64,000 nucleotides of DNA from Thermus thalpophilus (GTDB taxonomy: Bacteria > Deinococcota > Deinococci > Deinococcales > Thermaceae): contig NZ_JAKTNS010000009.1 in assembly GCF_022760915.1 (NCBI RefSeq), forward strand, positions 1 to 64,000. Direction: 5' to 3'. Under the pieces are notes generated by a model. The model was not told where the DNA came from, searched no databases, and saw only the letters and a program-made list of their open reading frames with translations. Of this stretch, positions 16,860-23,752 are shown piece after piece; positions within the stretch are counted from its first letter, which is position 1, and every line of letters starts with the position of its first letter. Both the position numbers and the translations under genes were made by a program.

Positions 16860-17881
16860 GCCGCCACCTCCTTCAGGAGTTCTACCACGTAGCGCACGTT
16901 CTCCTCTGGGGTCTTGGGCAGGATGCCGTGGCCCAGGTTGAAGATGTGCCCGGGCCGCCCCCCGTTTTCCGCCAGGATGCGCAGGACCTCCCGCTGGAGG
17001 ACCTCCTTCGGGGCGAAGAGGAGGACGGGGTCCAGATTGCCCTGCACCGGCACCCGCCCCAGGACCTCCCGGGCCCAGGGGAGGGGGGTGTGGTGGTCCA
17101 GGCCCAGGACCTCGCCCCCGGCCTCCCGCATGTCCTTTAGAAGCCCCATGGTCCCCACCCCGAAGTGGATCACCGGCACCCCTAAAGGCCTTAGGGCTTG
17201 GAAGAGCCGCGTCATGTGGGGCTTCACGTAGCGGCGGTAGTCGGCGGGGGAGAGCGCCCCCACCCAGGAGTCAAAGACCTGGAGGAGGTCCGCCCCCGCT
17301 TCTTTTTGCGCCTTTAGGTAGCGGGCCATGGCCTCGGTGAGCCTTTCCATGAGGCGGTGCCAAAGCGCCTCTTCCCGGTACATGAAGGCTTTCACCTGCA
17401 GGAAGTGGCGGCTTGGCCCCCCCTCCACGAGGTAGCTCGCCAGGGTGAAGGGAGCCCCGGCGAAGCCGATGAGGGGCACCTTAAGGACCCGCTTCAGGAT
17501 GCGGATGGTTTGGAGGACGAAGGGCACCGCCTCCTCGGGCTCCAAGGGAAGAAGGGCTTCCACCCCCTTCTCGTCCCGGATGGGGCGGTGGATCACCGGG
17601 CCTTTGCCCTCCACCAGTTCCAGGTCCACCCCCATGCCGTAAAGCGGGGTGGTGATGTCGGCGAAGAGGATGGCGGCGTCCACCCCGAGCTCCTCCACCG
17701 GGCTTAGGGTCACCTGGGCGGCGAGCTCGGGTTGGCGCACGATTTCCGGCAGGGTATAGCGCTCCCTTAGTGTGCGGTAGGACTTCTGGTAGCGGCCCGC
17801 CTGGCGCATGAACCAGACGGGGGGCCTGGGGGTGGCCTCCCCCCGGGCCGCTTTGAGGATGAGGTCGTTCACGCCCCCCAT
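16856..17881 (-). CDS. hemE: Uroporphyrinogen decarboxylase
   Basis: 341 aa enzyme that converts uroporphyrinogen III to coproporphyrinogen III in the cytoplasm. Diagnostic stretches are PVWFMRQAGRY near residue 20, the catalytic-loop aspartate in AAILFADITTPLYGMG, LIGFAGAPFTLASYLVEGGPS, FDSWVGALSP and FNLGHGILPKTPEENV. The ATG at 17881 lies inside an 18-bp palindrome. The GTG three codons later (17872) is an alternative leaderless start that would give a protein beginning at NDLILKAARGE, so the true start is uncertain by three residues. It heads the minus-strand hem operon and diverges from the PpiC-type gene. Confidence 0.95.
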   Translation of the reverse strand: MGGVNDLILKAARGEATPRPPVWFMRQAGRYQKSYRTLRERYTLPEIVRQPELAAQVTLSPVEELGVDAAILFADITTPLYGMGVDLELVEGKGPVIHRPIRDEKGVEALLPLEPEEAVPFVLQTIRILKRVLKVPLIGFAGAPFTLASYLVEGGPSRHFLQVKAFMYREEALWHRLMERLTEAMARYLKAQKEAGADLLQVFDSWVGALSPADYRRYVKPHMTRLFQALRPLGVPVIHFGVGTMGLLKDMREAGGEVLGLDHHTPLPWAREVLGRVPVQGNLDPVLLFAPKEVLQREVLRILAENGGRPGHIFNLGHGILPKTPEENVRYVVELLKEVAA

Positions 17882-17893
17882 GCTAGCATGGGG
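17876..17893. promoter_or_regulatory. Perfect palindrome with back-to-back extended -10 elements
   Basis: CCCCATGCTAGCATGGGG is a perfect 18-bp palindrome between the divergent hemE and ppiC genes. Each strand reads TGC-TAGCAT, an extended -10 element. On the plus strand this places the start site at about the ppiC ATG (17895). On the minus strand it places it at about the hemE GTG (17872). No -35 match was found on either side. It could be two overlapping leaderless promoters, an operator, or both. Confidence 0.5.
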
Positions 17894-17894
17894 C

Positions 17895-18812
17895 ATGCGC
17901 GCTCTTCTTCTTGCCCTAGCCCTTATCCTAGGCCCTTTGGCCGTGGCCCAGGAAGACCCCGTGGTGGCCCAGGTGGGGGGTGAGGCCCTCACCAAGAGCC
18001 AGTTTGAGCTCCGTTTTGGCCTGTTCGCCAAAAGCGCCCTAAGGCAACTGGGCCTTCCCGACACGGAGGAAACCCGGGCCCTCCTCGCCCAGTACCGGCA
18101 AAAGTACCTGGAGGCCTTGGCCGAGGAGCGGGCGCTATTGCAGGTGGCGAAGGCCAAGGGATTTTGGCCTAAGCCCGAGGCGGTGGAGGCCCAGGTGCAG
18201 GCCCTCCTGGAGTCCTTCCCCGACGAGAACGCCTTGGCGGAGGCCCTGAAGGGGGCGGGGCTTCCCGATGTGGGAACCTACCGCCTTCTCCTGGCGGAGG
18301 CCTTGGCCCTCGAGGCCCTGGAAGGGCACTACCGGGAGAAGCTTCAGGTCTCCCCCGCCGCCCTAAAGGCCCTCTGGCTCCTTTCCCCGGAGTACCGCCG
18401 CGGCACCCTCTACTGCGCCCGGCACATCCTCCTGCCCACCCTCGAGGCGGCCCGGGAGGCCCTAGGCCGCCTGGAGAAGGGGGAGCCCTTCCCCCAGGTG
18501 GCCCAGGCTCTTTCCCAGGACCCGGGCTCCAAGGAGGCGGGGGGGGACTTGGGGTGCGCGCCGGAGGGCACCTACATCCCCGCCTTTGAAGCGGCCCTTT
18601 TGCGCCTGAAGCCCGGGGAGGTGTCCGGCCCGGTGGGGACCCAGTTCGGCTTCCACGTCATCCTCCTGGAGGCGGTGAAGCCCGCGGGCCGCTACCCCTT
18701 GGAGGAGGTGGCGGAAGAGCTCGCCTTGGGCGTGAAGGACCTGGCCTGGGAAAAGCTAGCCAAGGCCCTCATCCGCCCCTATGCCATCCGGCTTTTCCCG
18801 GAAAGGCTTTAG
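17895..18812 (+). CDS. Secreted PpiC-type peptidyl-prolyl isomerase
   Basis: 305 aa with a clean signal peptide (MRALLLALALILGPLAVAQ, cleavage after AVA). It then has a SurA/PrsA-like N-terminal helical region beginning VVAQVGGEALTKSQFELRF. The parvulin domain at about 170-260 contains ARHILLPT, GEPFPQVAQALSQDPGSKEAGGDLG and FEAALLRLKPGEVSGPVGTQFGFHVILLE. It should act as a folding chaperone in the periplasm-like space. The chosen ATG sits just after the -10-like TAGCAT and has no Shine-Dalgarno sequence. An ATG 29 codons upstream lies inside hemE and would bury the signal peptide. Confidence 0.88.
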   Translation: MRALLLALALILGPLAVAQEDPVVAQVGGEALTKSQFELRFGLFAKSALRQLGLPDTEETRALLAQYRQKYLEALAEERALLQVAKAKGFWPKPEAVEAQVQALLESFPDENALAEALKGAGLPDVGTYRLLLAEALALEALEGHYREKLQVSPAALKALWLLSPEYRRGTLYCARHILLPTLEAAREALGRLEKGEPFPQVAQALSQDPGSKEAGGDLGCAPEGTYIPAFEAALLRLKPGEVSGPVGTQFGFHVILLEAVKPAGRYPLEEVAEELALGVKDLAWEKLAKALIRPYAIRLFPERL

Positions 18813-19657
18813 GGGAAGTGGAGGAGGGCCGCGTCCCCCACGGGGCTTTGGGCCAAGGCTAGGTCCTTGCCGGGGGCGTAGATGCCGCTTCGCCCCTCAA
18901 AGGTGAGGCCCAGGATCCTGCCGTTGAGCATGGGGTTTAGGAGGAGCCGAAGGTTTTCCCGGCCCAAAAGCCGCCCCCTAGCGGAGGTGAGCCACGCCTC
19001 CCCTTCCGTGCGCTCGGGGTCCGGGGGCCAGGGCCTATCCCAGGGGGCGGGGTTGGCGGAGGGTTGGAGGAGGACCTCGGCCCCCAGGGCGTCCAGCCGG
19101 GCCAGGTGCCGCTCAAAGAAGCCGTCCAGGCAGATGAGGATGCCCACCCGCCCGGCTTGGGTTTCCACCAGGTGGGGGCCAAAGCGCCCCCCCTTGAGCC
19201 AGCGCTCAGGGGGAGTGCGCTCCATCTTGGGCACCTGGGCCAGGAGGCGGCCCTCGGGGTTATAGAAAAGGGCCAGGTTTTGGAAGAGGGGGCTTCGGGA
19301 AAAAAGGCCCCGGGCGAGCTCCTCCTCGTAAGGCGGCGAAAGGAGGCTTCCTGCAAGGAGGTACGCCCCAAAGCGCCTCGCCGCCTCGGCCATGACCCGG
19401 TGGAGGACCGCGTAGGCCCGCCGGGCCCGCCGCCAGGGGAGGAGGGGGTTTTTTAGGAGCTCCCCCCAAGCAAACTCCCCCTCCAAGTGGAGGAGGAGGG
19501 GGAGGCCGAAGAGCTCGGGGAAGGCGGCCAGGCGGGGGGCGGGGGTGCCCTTTAAGGGGCTTAGGAGGCCGTGGACCCGCTCCCGGAAGGCTTCCTCCGT
19601 GCGGTAGGCCTCCGGCAGGACCTGGGCTTGCACGGCCAGAAGGGTGCGGAACGGCAC
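18809..19657 (-). CDS. Carbon-nitrogen hydrolase (nitrilase superfamily)
   Basis: 282 aa cytoplasmic amidase-fold protein with GTG start. The Glu-Lys-Cys triad is recognisable: glutamate in AAFPELFG (near residue 48), lysine in AQVPKMERTPPERW, and cysteine in VGILICLDGFFERHLARLDALGAEVLLQPSANP. Family members hydrolyse amides, nitriles or N-carbamoyl compounds. The substrate cannot be deduced here. It converges with the PpiC-type gene (4-bp overlap) and is 15 bp upstream of the end of the exporter gene. A TATCCT box six bases before the GTG suggests its own leaderless promoter. Confidence 0.85.
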   Translation of the reverse strand: MPFRTLLAVQAQVLPEAYRTEEAFRERVHGLLSPLKGTPAPRLAAFPELFGLPLLLHLEGEFAWGELLKNPLLPWRRARRAYAVLHRVMAEAARRFGAYLLAGSLLSPPYEEELARGLFSRSPLFQNLALFYNPEGRLLAQVPKMERTPPERWLKGGRFGPHLVETQAGRVGILICLDGFFERHLARLDALGAEVLLQPSANPAPWDRPWPPDPERTEGEAWLTSARGRLLGRENLRLLLNPMLNGRILGLTFEGRSGIYAPGKDLALAQSPVGDAALLHFP

Positions 19658-19663
19658 CCCCTT

Positions 19664-19669
19664 AGGATA
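19664..19669 (-). promoter_or_regulatory. -10-like box, leaderless start for amidase
   Basis: On the minus strand TATCCT ends 6 nt before the GTG at 19657, the spacing expected when transcription starts on the initiation codon. No convincing -35 was seen. Confidence 0.4.
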
Positions 19670-19672
19670 CCC

Positions 19673-20416
19673 CTAGAGGCTTTGCGCCACGATAAAAACC
19701 CCCATGGCCACCAAGAAGAGGGCAAAGCCCCGCTTGAGGGCCTCGTGGGGCACCTTTAGGGCGAGCCTTCCCCCGAGGAGGCTTCCCAGGAAGCCCACGG
19801 CGATGAAAAGCCCCGCCACGGGGTAGTTCACGGCCAGGCCGTACTCGGGCAGGAGGTGGAGGTACTTGTAAAACCCGGCGAAGGACTTGAGGGCGATGAT
19901 GAGGAGGCTTGTGCCCACCGCCAGGTGCATGGGAAGTCCACCCAGGAGGACCAAGGCGGGCACGATTAAAAACCCTCCCCCCACCCCCACGAACCCCGTG
20001 AGGGCCCCCACCCCTAGGCCCTCCAGGACGATCTTCCAGGCCTTGCGCTTCCCCCCTCGGGCCAGGGGGAGGGGCCGGGCCATAAAGTAGGCGGCGAGGA
20101 GCATCACCAGGGCGAAGACCAGGAGTTGCACCTGGCCGGACACGTAGCGGGAGAGGAAGGCCCCCAAATAGGTGCCCGCCATCCCGGGGAGGCCGAAGAA
20201 GAGGACGTTCCGCCAGTCCACAAGGCCCCTTATGGCGTAGGGGGTGGCCCCTAGAAGGGCGATTCCCCCCACCACGAGGAGGCTTTCGGCGATGGCCTGC
20301 TTGGGAGGCTCCCCCAGGAGGTAGACCAGGACGGGCACGGTGAGGATGGAGCCCCCGGAGCCCAAAAGCCCCAAGGAGAGGCCGATGAGGAGGGCGCCAA
20401 GGAGGGCGAGGCTCAT
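19673..20416 (-). CDS. TauE/SafE (TSUP) family anion exporter
   Basis: Inner-membrane protein, 247 aa, with about eight hydrophobic helices arranged as two repeats. The repeat-1 motif is GLSLGLLGSGGSILTVPVLVYLLG and the repeat-2 motif GALTGFVGVGGGFLIVPALVLLGGLPMHLAVGTSLLII, both standard for TSUP transporters of sulfite, thiosulfate or sulfonates. It overlaps the tandem rhodanese gene by 4 bp and forms the distal part of a three-gene minus-strand sulfur operon. This matches the tauE position in the cst operon of Staphylococcus. Sulfite or thiosulfate export after persulfide oxidation is the inferred role. Confidence 0.85.
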   Translation of the reverse strand: MSLALLGALLIGLSLGLLGSGGSILTVPVLVYLLGEPPKQAIAESLLVVGGIALLGATPYAIRGLVDWRNVLFFGLPGMAGTYLGAFLSRYVSGQVQLLVFALVMLLAAYFMARPLPLARGGKRKAWKIVLEGLGVGALTGFVGVGGGFLIVPALVLLGGLPMHLAVGTSLLIIALKSFAGFYKYLHLLPEYGLAVNYPVAGLFIAVGFLGSLLGGRLALKVPHEALKRGFALFLVAMGVFIVAQSL

Positions 20417-21069
20417 CGCTCCAGAGGAAGGCCCGAGGCGGCCCAGGCGTAGGTGCCGCCTTCCAGGTTGTAGACCTTCTCCCCGTCAAAGCCTTGCTCC
20501 ACCAGGAAGTCCGCCGCCACCCCCGAGCGGTTCCCGGAGTTGCACACGAGGAGGATGGGCCGGTCCTTGGGAAGCTCGGCCAGGCGCTGGGGGAGGGTGG
20601 AAAGGGGGATGTTCACCGCCTTGGGCACGTGGCCTTCCCCGTATTCCCAGGCCTCCCGCACGTCCACCACGAAGGCTTCCTCCAGGAGCTTGGCCGCCTC
20701 CAGGGGCCCCACTTCCCGGTAGGGGGTGGCGGCGTAGCCCACCTCCACCGGGGTGGTGTCCACGGGAAGCCCGGCGCGGTACCAGCGGACGATGCCCCCC
20801 TCCAGGTTGTAGACCGGGTAGCCCTGGGCGCTAAGCCAGGCCGCCGCCTGCCAGGAGCGGTTGCCCGTGCGGCAGTAGAGGACCACGGGCTGGTCCTTGG
20901 GGATTTCCTGGTAGCGGGCCATGAACTCGGAAAGGGGAAGGAGGCGGGCCCCGGGGATCCTCGCCTGGGCGTACTCCTCCACCTCCCGCACGTCAAAGAA
21001 GGGCACGCCCTGGTCGTAAAGGCGTTTGGCCTCTTCGGGGGAAAGGTCTTTCACTTGCGTCTCGTACAT
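20413..21069 (-). CDS. Tandem-domain rhodanese
   Basis: 218 aa cytoplasmic sulfurtransferase with two rhodanese domains. The first (about 5-100) has the active-site loop CRTGNRS and the second (about 112-215) CNSGNRS, so both keep the persulfide-forming cysteine. Aspartate-bearing lead segments FFDVREVEEYAQARIPGA and VVDVREAWEYGEGHVPKA are typical. The start at 21069 follows a good GGAGGCGAC Shine-Dalgarno. An in-frame start 22 codons upstream would overlap the preceding gene. It lies between the MBL-rhodanese gene (11-bp gap) and the TauE-like exporter. The likely task is moving sulfane sulfur among thiosulfate, persulfide and protein acceptors. Confidence 0.88.
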   Translation of the reverse strand: MYETQVKDLSPEEAKRLYDQGVPFFDVREVEEYAQARIPGARLLPLSEFMARYQEIPKDQPVVLYCRTGNRSWQAAAWLSAQGYPVYNLEGGIVRWYRAGLPVDTTPVEVGYAATPYREVGPLEAAKLLEEAFVVDVREAWEYGEGHVPKAVNIPLSTLPQRLAELPKDRPILLVCNSGNRSGVAADFLVEQGFDGEKVYNLEGGTYAWAASGLPLER

Positions 21070-21080
21070 GGGTCGCCTCC

Positions 21081-22517
21081 TTAGGCCGTCACCAGCTCTT
21101 CCCCCTTCACCACGGGGAAGCCCGCCTCCTGCCAAGCCCTAATCCCCCCGGTGAGGTTGAGGGCGTTGTGGACGCCGCGGGCGAGGAGGGCGGAGATGGC
21201 GGTGCTGGAACGGTCCCCGCCCACACAGTGGACGATGAGGGGCTTGTCCTTGGGGAGTCTATGCAGGTGGGCCAGCACGCGGCCTGCGTGGATGTTTAGG
21301 GCCCCCGGAATGTGGCCGGCGAGGTGCTCGTCCCGGCCCCGCACGTCCAGGATCACCGCCTCGCCCCGCTCCCAAAGGGCCTTGGCCTCCTTGGCCGTGA
21401 TTTGGGGGACGGTTTCCAGCTCCCCTTGGGCGTAGCCCTCGAGGCCCGGGATATACCCCACCACCTCGTCCAGCCCGATGCGGATGAGGGCCCGGGTGAG
21501 GGCCTCCACCTCGGAGGGGTGGGCCAGGAGGATGAGGGGCCGATCGTAGGGCAGAAGCCAGCCCGCCCAGGTGGCGAAGTTCTTCCCGGCGGGGATGTTG
21601 ATGGCCCCCTTCATGTGCCCCCCGGCGAAGGCGAACTTGTCCCGGGTGTCCACCAGGATGGCTCCCTTCTCCAGCCAGCGGAGGAACTGGGCCTGGGTGA
21701 GCCGCCCAGGGTGGGGGACGCCGCCCAGGATGGGCATGCCGTCCCGGTTGAGCCGCTTCATCTCCTTGAAGTAGGTGGGGGCCTCGGGCTGGCCTTGGAG
21801 GAGCGCCTTCACGAAGCCCTCTTCGTCGTCCCGCTCCAGGTACTCCGCCCACCAGGCGTAGCGCCGCTCGTAGCCCACGGTGGTGGCGGGAAGGGCCCCT
21901 AGGGCCTTGCCGCAGGCCGACCCCGCCCCGTGCCCCGGCCAAACCTGCACGTGGTCGGGAAGGATGAGGAACTTCTCCTTGAGGCTTCGGAACATGCGCC
22001 TTGCCCCGGGCTCCGCCGTGCCCTTAAGCCCAGCCGCCTCCTCCAGGAGGTCGGGCCGGCCCACGTCCCCCACGAAGACGAAGTCCCCGGTGAGGAAGAG
22101 GAGGGGCTCCTCCGTCACCGCCCCGTCCGCCACCAGGAAGGAGAGGTGTTCGGGGGTGTGGCCCGGGGTGTGGACCGCCTTCACCCGGATGTTCCCCACC
22201 CTAAACTCGTCCCCGTCCTTGAGGAGAACGTGGGGGAAGCCCTCGAGGCCCCGGTACTTCCAGTTCTCGTCCCCCTCGTCCGAGAGGTAGAGGGTGGCCC
22301 CCGTGGCCCTGGCCAGCTCCCGGGCCCCCGAGAGGTAGTCGGCGTGGATGTGGGTTTCGGCGATGGCGGTGATGCGCAGGCCCAGGCTTTGGGCGAGCTC
22401 CAGATAGGTGTCCACGTCCCGCTTGGGGTCCACCACCAAGGCCTCCCCGGTGGCGGCGCACCCTAGAAAGTAGCTCATCTGCGCCAAACCTTCCTCGTAG
22501 ATTTGCCGGAAGATCAT
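21081..22517 (-). CDS. MBL-fold persulfide dioxygenase-like/rhodanese protein (CstB-like)
   Basis: 478 aa. Residues 1-~245 form a metallo-beta-lactamase fold of the persulfide-dioxygenase type. ETHIHADYLSGARELA supplies H56, H58 and D60, with later ligands in HTPGHTPEHLSFLV and LTGDFVFVGDVGRPDL. A first rhodanese-like domain (about 260-360) has lost its cysteine (LLAHPSEVE). The second keeps C431 in HCVGGDRSS. This MBL, dead rhodanese, live rhodanese order is that of Staphylococcus CstB, which oxidises low-molecular-weight persulfides to thiosulfate. Strong Shine-Dalgarno (AGGAGGT) before the ATG. The promoter contains a CsoR/CstR-type operator. Confidence 0.88.
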   Translation of the reverse strand: MIFRQIYEEGLAQMSYFLGCAATGEALVVDPKRDVDTYLELAQSLGLRITAIAETHIHADYLSGARELARATGATLYLSDEGDENWKYRGLEGFPHVLLKDGDEFRVGNIRVKAVHTPGHTPEHLSFLVADGAVTEEPLLFLTGDFVFVGDVGRPDLLEEAAGLKGTAEPGARRMFRSLKEKFLILPDHVQVWPGHGAGSACGKALGALPATTVGYERRYAWWAEYLERDDEEGFVKALLQGQPEAPTYFKEMKRLNRDGMPILGGVPHPGRLTQAQFLRWLEKGAILVDTRDKFAFAGGHMKGAINIPAGKNFATWAGWLLPYDRPLILLAHPSEVEALTRALIRIGLDEVVGYIPGLEGYAQGELETVPQITAKEAKALWERGEAVILDVRGRDEHLAGHIPGALNIHAGRVLAHLHRLPKDKPLIVHCVGGDRSSTAISALLARGVHNALNLTGGIRAWQEAGFPVVKGEELVTA

Positions 22518-22557
22518 GGGTTTACCTCCTAGGCGGGACCTTTGTCCCCACGCCCCG

Positions 22558-22587
22558 AAGATACCCTATGGGGGTAATAGGTGTCAA
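22558..22587 (-). promoter_or_regulatory. Promoter with CsoR/CstR-type operator (sulfur operon, minus)
   Basis: Reading the minus strand: TTGACA (22587-22582), a 17-nt spacer, then GTATCT (22564-22559) as -10. The spacer and -10 are covered by ATACCCTATGGGGGTAAT (22561-22578 on the plus strand), the C-tract/AT/G-tract dyad bound by CsoR-family repressors (CsoR for Cu(I), CstR for persulfides). Occupancy would block RNA polymerase. Confidence 0.75.
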
Positions 22588-22640
22588 GCCGGGGCAACGT
22601 GAGGTCTATCTCTATGAAGGCGGAGCGCCATCTGCTATAT

Positions 22641-22672
22641 TTGTCAAAGGACGTACCCCTACGGGGGTATCC
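22641..22672 (+). promoter_or_regulatory. Promoter with CsoR/CstR-type operator (sulfur operon, plus)
   Basis: TTGTCA (22641-22646) serves as -35 and the -10 lies around GGGTATCC (22665-22672). GTACCCCTACGGGGGTAT at 22653-22670 is a second CsoR/CstR-type dyad, 92 bp from the first. With one operator in each divergent promoter, both arms should respond to the same repressor. No csoR/cstR gene is in the window. Confidence 0.75.
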
Positions 22673-22689
22673 CGAATAAGGAGGAAGCG

Positions 22690-23379
22690 ATGCCGTTACT
22701 GGGACCGAAGGAGCAAGAGATCGTTCGCGAGCGGCTTTCCAGCCTCAACCGGGACGTGGAGATGGTGCTTTTCACCGACTCCTCCACCCTCATCGCCCCG
22801 GGCAAGGAGCCCTGCCTCTACTGCAAGGAAACCAAGCAGCTTTTGGAGGAGCTCGCCGCCCTTTCCGACAAGCTTCACCTGGTGGTTTACGACCTGGCCA
22901 CCCCTGACGGGCAGGAGATGGCCAAGGCCTACCGGGTGGAGGCGGCCCCCACCCTGATCCTGCGGGAAAAGGGCTCGGAGGCCATCAACCTCCGCTACCG
23001 GGGGATCCCGGCGGGCTACGAGTTCGCAAGCCTCCTCGAGGACCTGGAGATGCTGGGCCGCGACGGGCACGGCCTGCCGGAAAACGTGGTCCAGGAGCTC
23101 AACGGCCTTCCCGAGGAGGTGCGGCTCCAGGTCTTCGTCACTCCCACCTGCCCCTACTGCCCCCAGGCGGTGCGCACCGCCCACCGCCTGGCCTACGCTT
23201 CTCCCAAGGTGTGGGGCGAGATGATTGAGGCCAACGAGTTCCCCGAGCTTTCCAACCGCTACCACATCCACGGGGTGCCGGACACCATCATCAACGAGGG
23301 CAAGGAGCGGGTGCTGGGAGCCCAGCCCCTTTCCCAGTTCCTCCAGGCCATCCGCAAGGCCGTGGGGGTACAGGCCTAA
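22690..23379 (+). CDS. Two-domain glutaredoxin-like protein disulfide oxidoreductase
   Basis: 229 aa cytoplasmic protein made of two thioredoxin-fold units. The first unit has a C42-L-Y-C45 motif (EPCLYCKET) and a cis-proline segment EAAPTLIL. The second has C154-P-Y-C157 (TPTCPYCPQAV) and HGVPDTIINEG. This architecture is that of the PDO family of thermophiles, which shuffle or reduce disulfides and can reduce persulfides. The ATG follows AAGGAGG at ideal spacing. As first gene of the plus-strand arm of the divergent sulfur module and downstream of a CsoR-like operator, a role in reducing sulfane sulfur is plausible. Confidence 0.88.
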   Translation: MPLLGPKEQEIVRERLSSLNRDVEMVLFTDSSTLIAPGKEPCLYCKETKQLLEELAALSDKLHLVVYDLATPDGQEMAKAYRVEAAPTLILREKGSEAINLRYRGIPAGYEFASLLEDLEMLGRDGHGLPENVVQELNGLPEEVRLQVFVTPTCPYCPQAVRTAHRLAYASPKVWGEMIEANEFPELSNRYHIHGVPDTIINEGKERVLGAQPLSQFLQAIRKAVGVQA

Positions 23380-23380
23380 C

Positions 23381-23752
23381 ATGACCCGCCGCGCCCTTCT
23401 GGCCCTCCTTCCCCTCCTCCTCATCGCCTGCGGCCCCAAGGGGAGCTACCAAAACGTAGGCCCGGAGGAGCTCTACCGGGCCTTGAGCGCCGGGGCCTAT
23501 GTGGTGGACGTGCGCACGCCCCAGGAGTTCGCCCAAGGCCACGTGCCTGGGGCGGTGAACCTCCCCGTGGAGGAGGTGGCCCGCTGGGCGGACAGCCTCC
23601 CCAAGGATAAGCCCGTCTACCTCTACTGCCGTAGCGGCAACCGCAGCCGCCAGGCGGCGGAATACCTCAAGAAGAAGGGCTACACCAACCTCTACAACGT
23701 GGAAGGGGGGGTGCTGGCCATCGCGCGGGCGGGCTACCCCCTGGTCCGCTGA
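23381..23752 (+). CDS. Rhodanese lipoprotein
   Basis: 123 aa exported single-domain rhodanese. The N-terminus MTRRALLALLPLLLIACG is a lipoprotein signal with lipobox LIAC and cysteine 17. The rhodanese core shows YVVDVRTPQEFAQGHVPGAVNLP and active loop CRSGNRS, with closing YNVEGGVLAIARAGYPL. It should sit on the outer face of the cytoplasmic membrane and handle sulfane sulfur there. One base separates it from the PDO gene, and its stop overlaps the next start by one base. The ATG at 23381 is preferred over longer in-frame starts inside the PDO gene because only it yields the lipoprotein signal. Confidence 0.87.
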   Translation: MTRRALLALLPLLLIACGPKGSYQNVGPEELYRALSAGAYVVDVRTPQEFAQGHVPGAVNLPVEEVARWADSLPKDKPVYLYCRSGNRSRQAAEYLKKKGYTNLYNVEGGVLAIARAGYPLVR

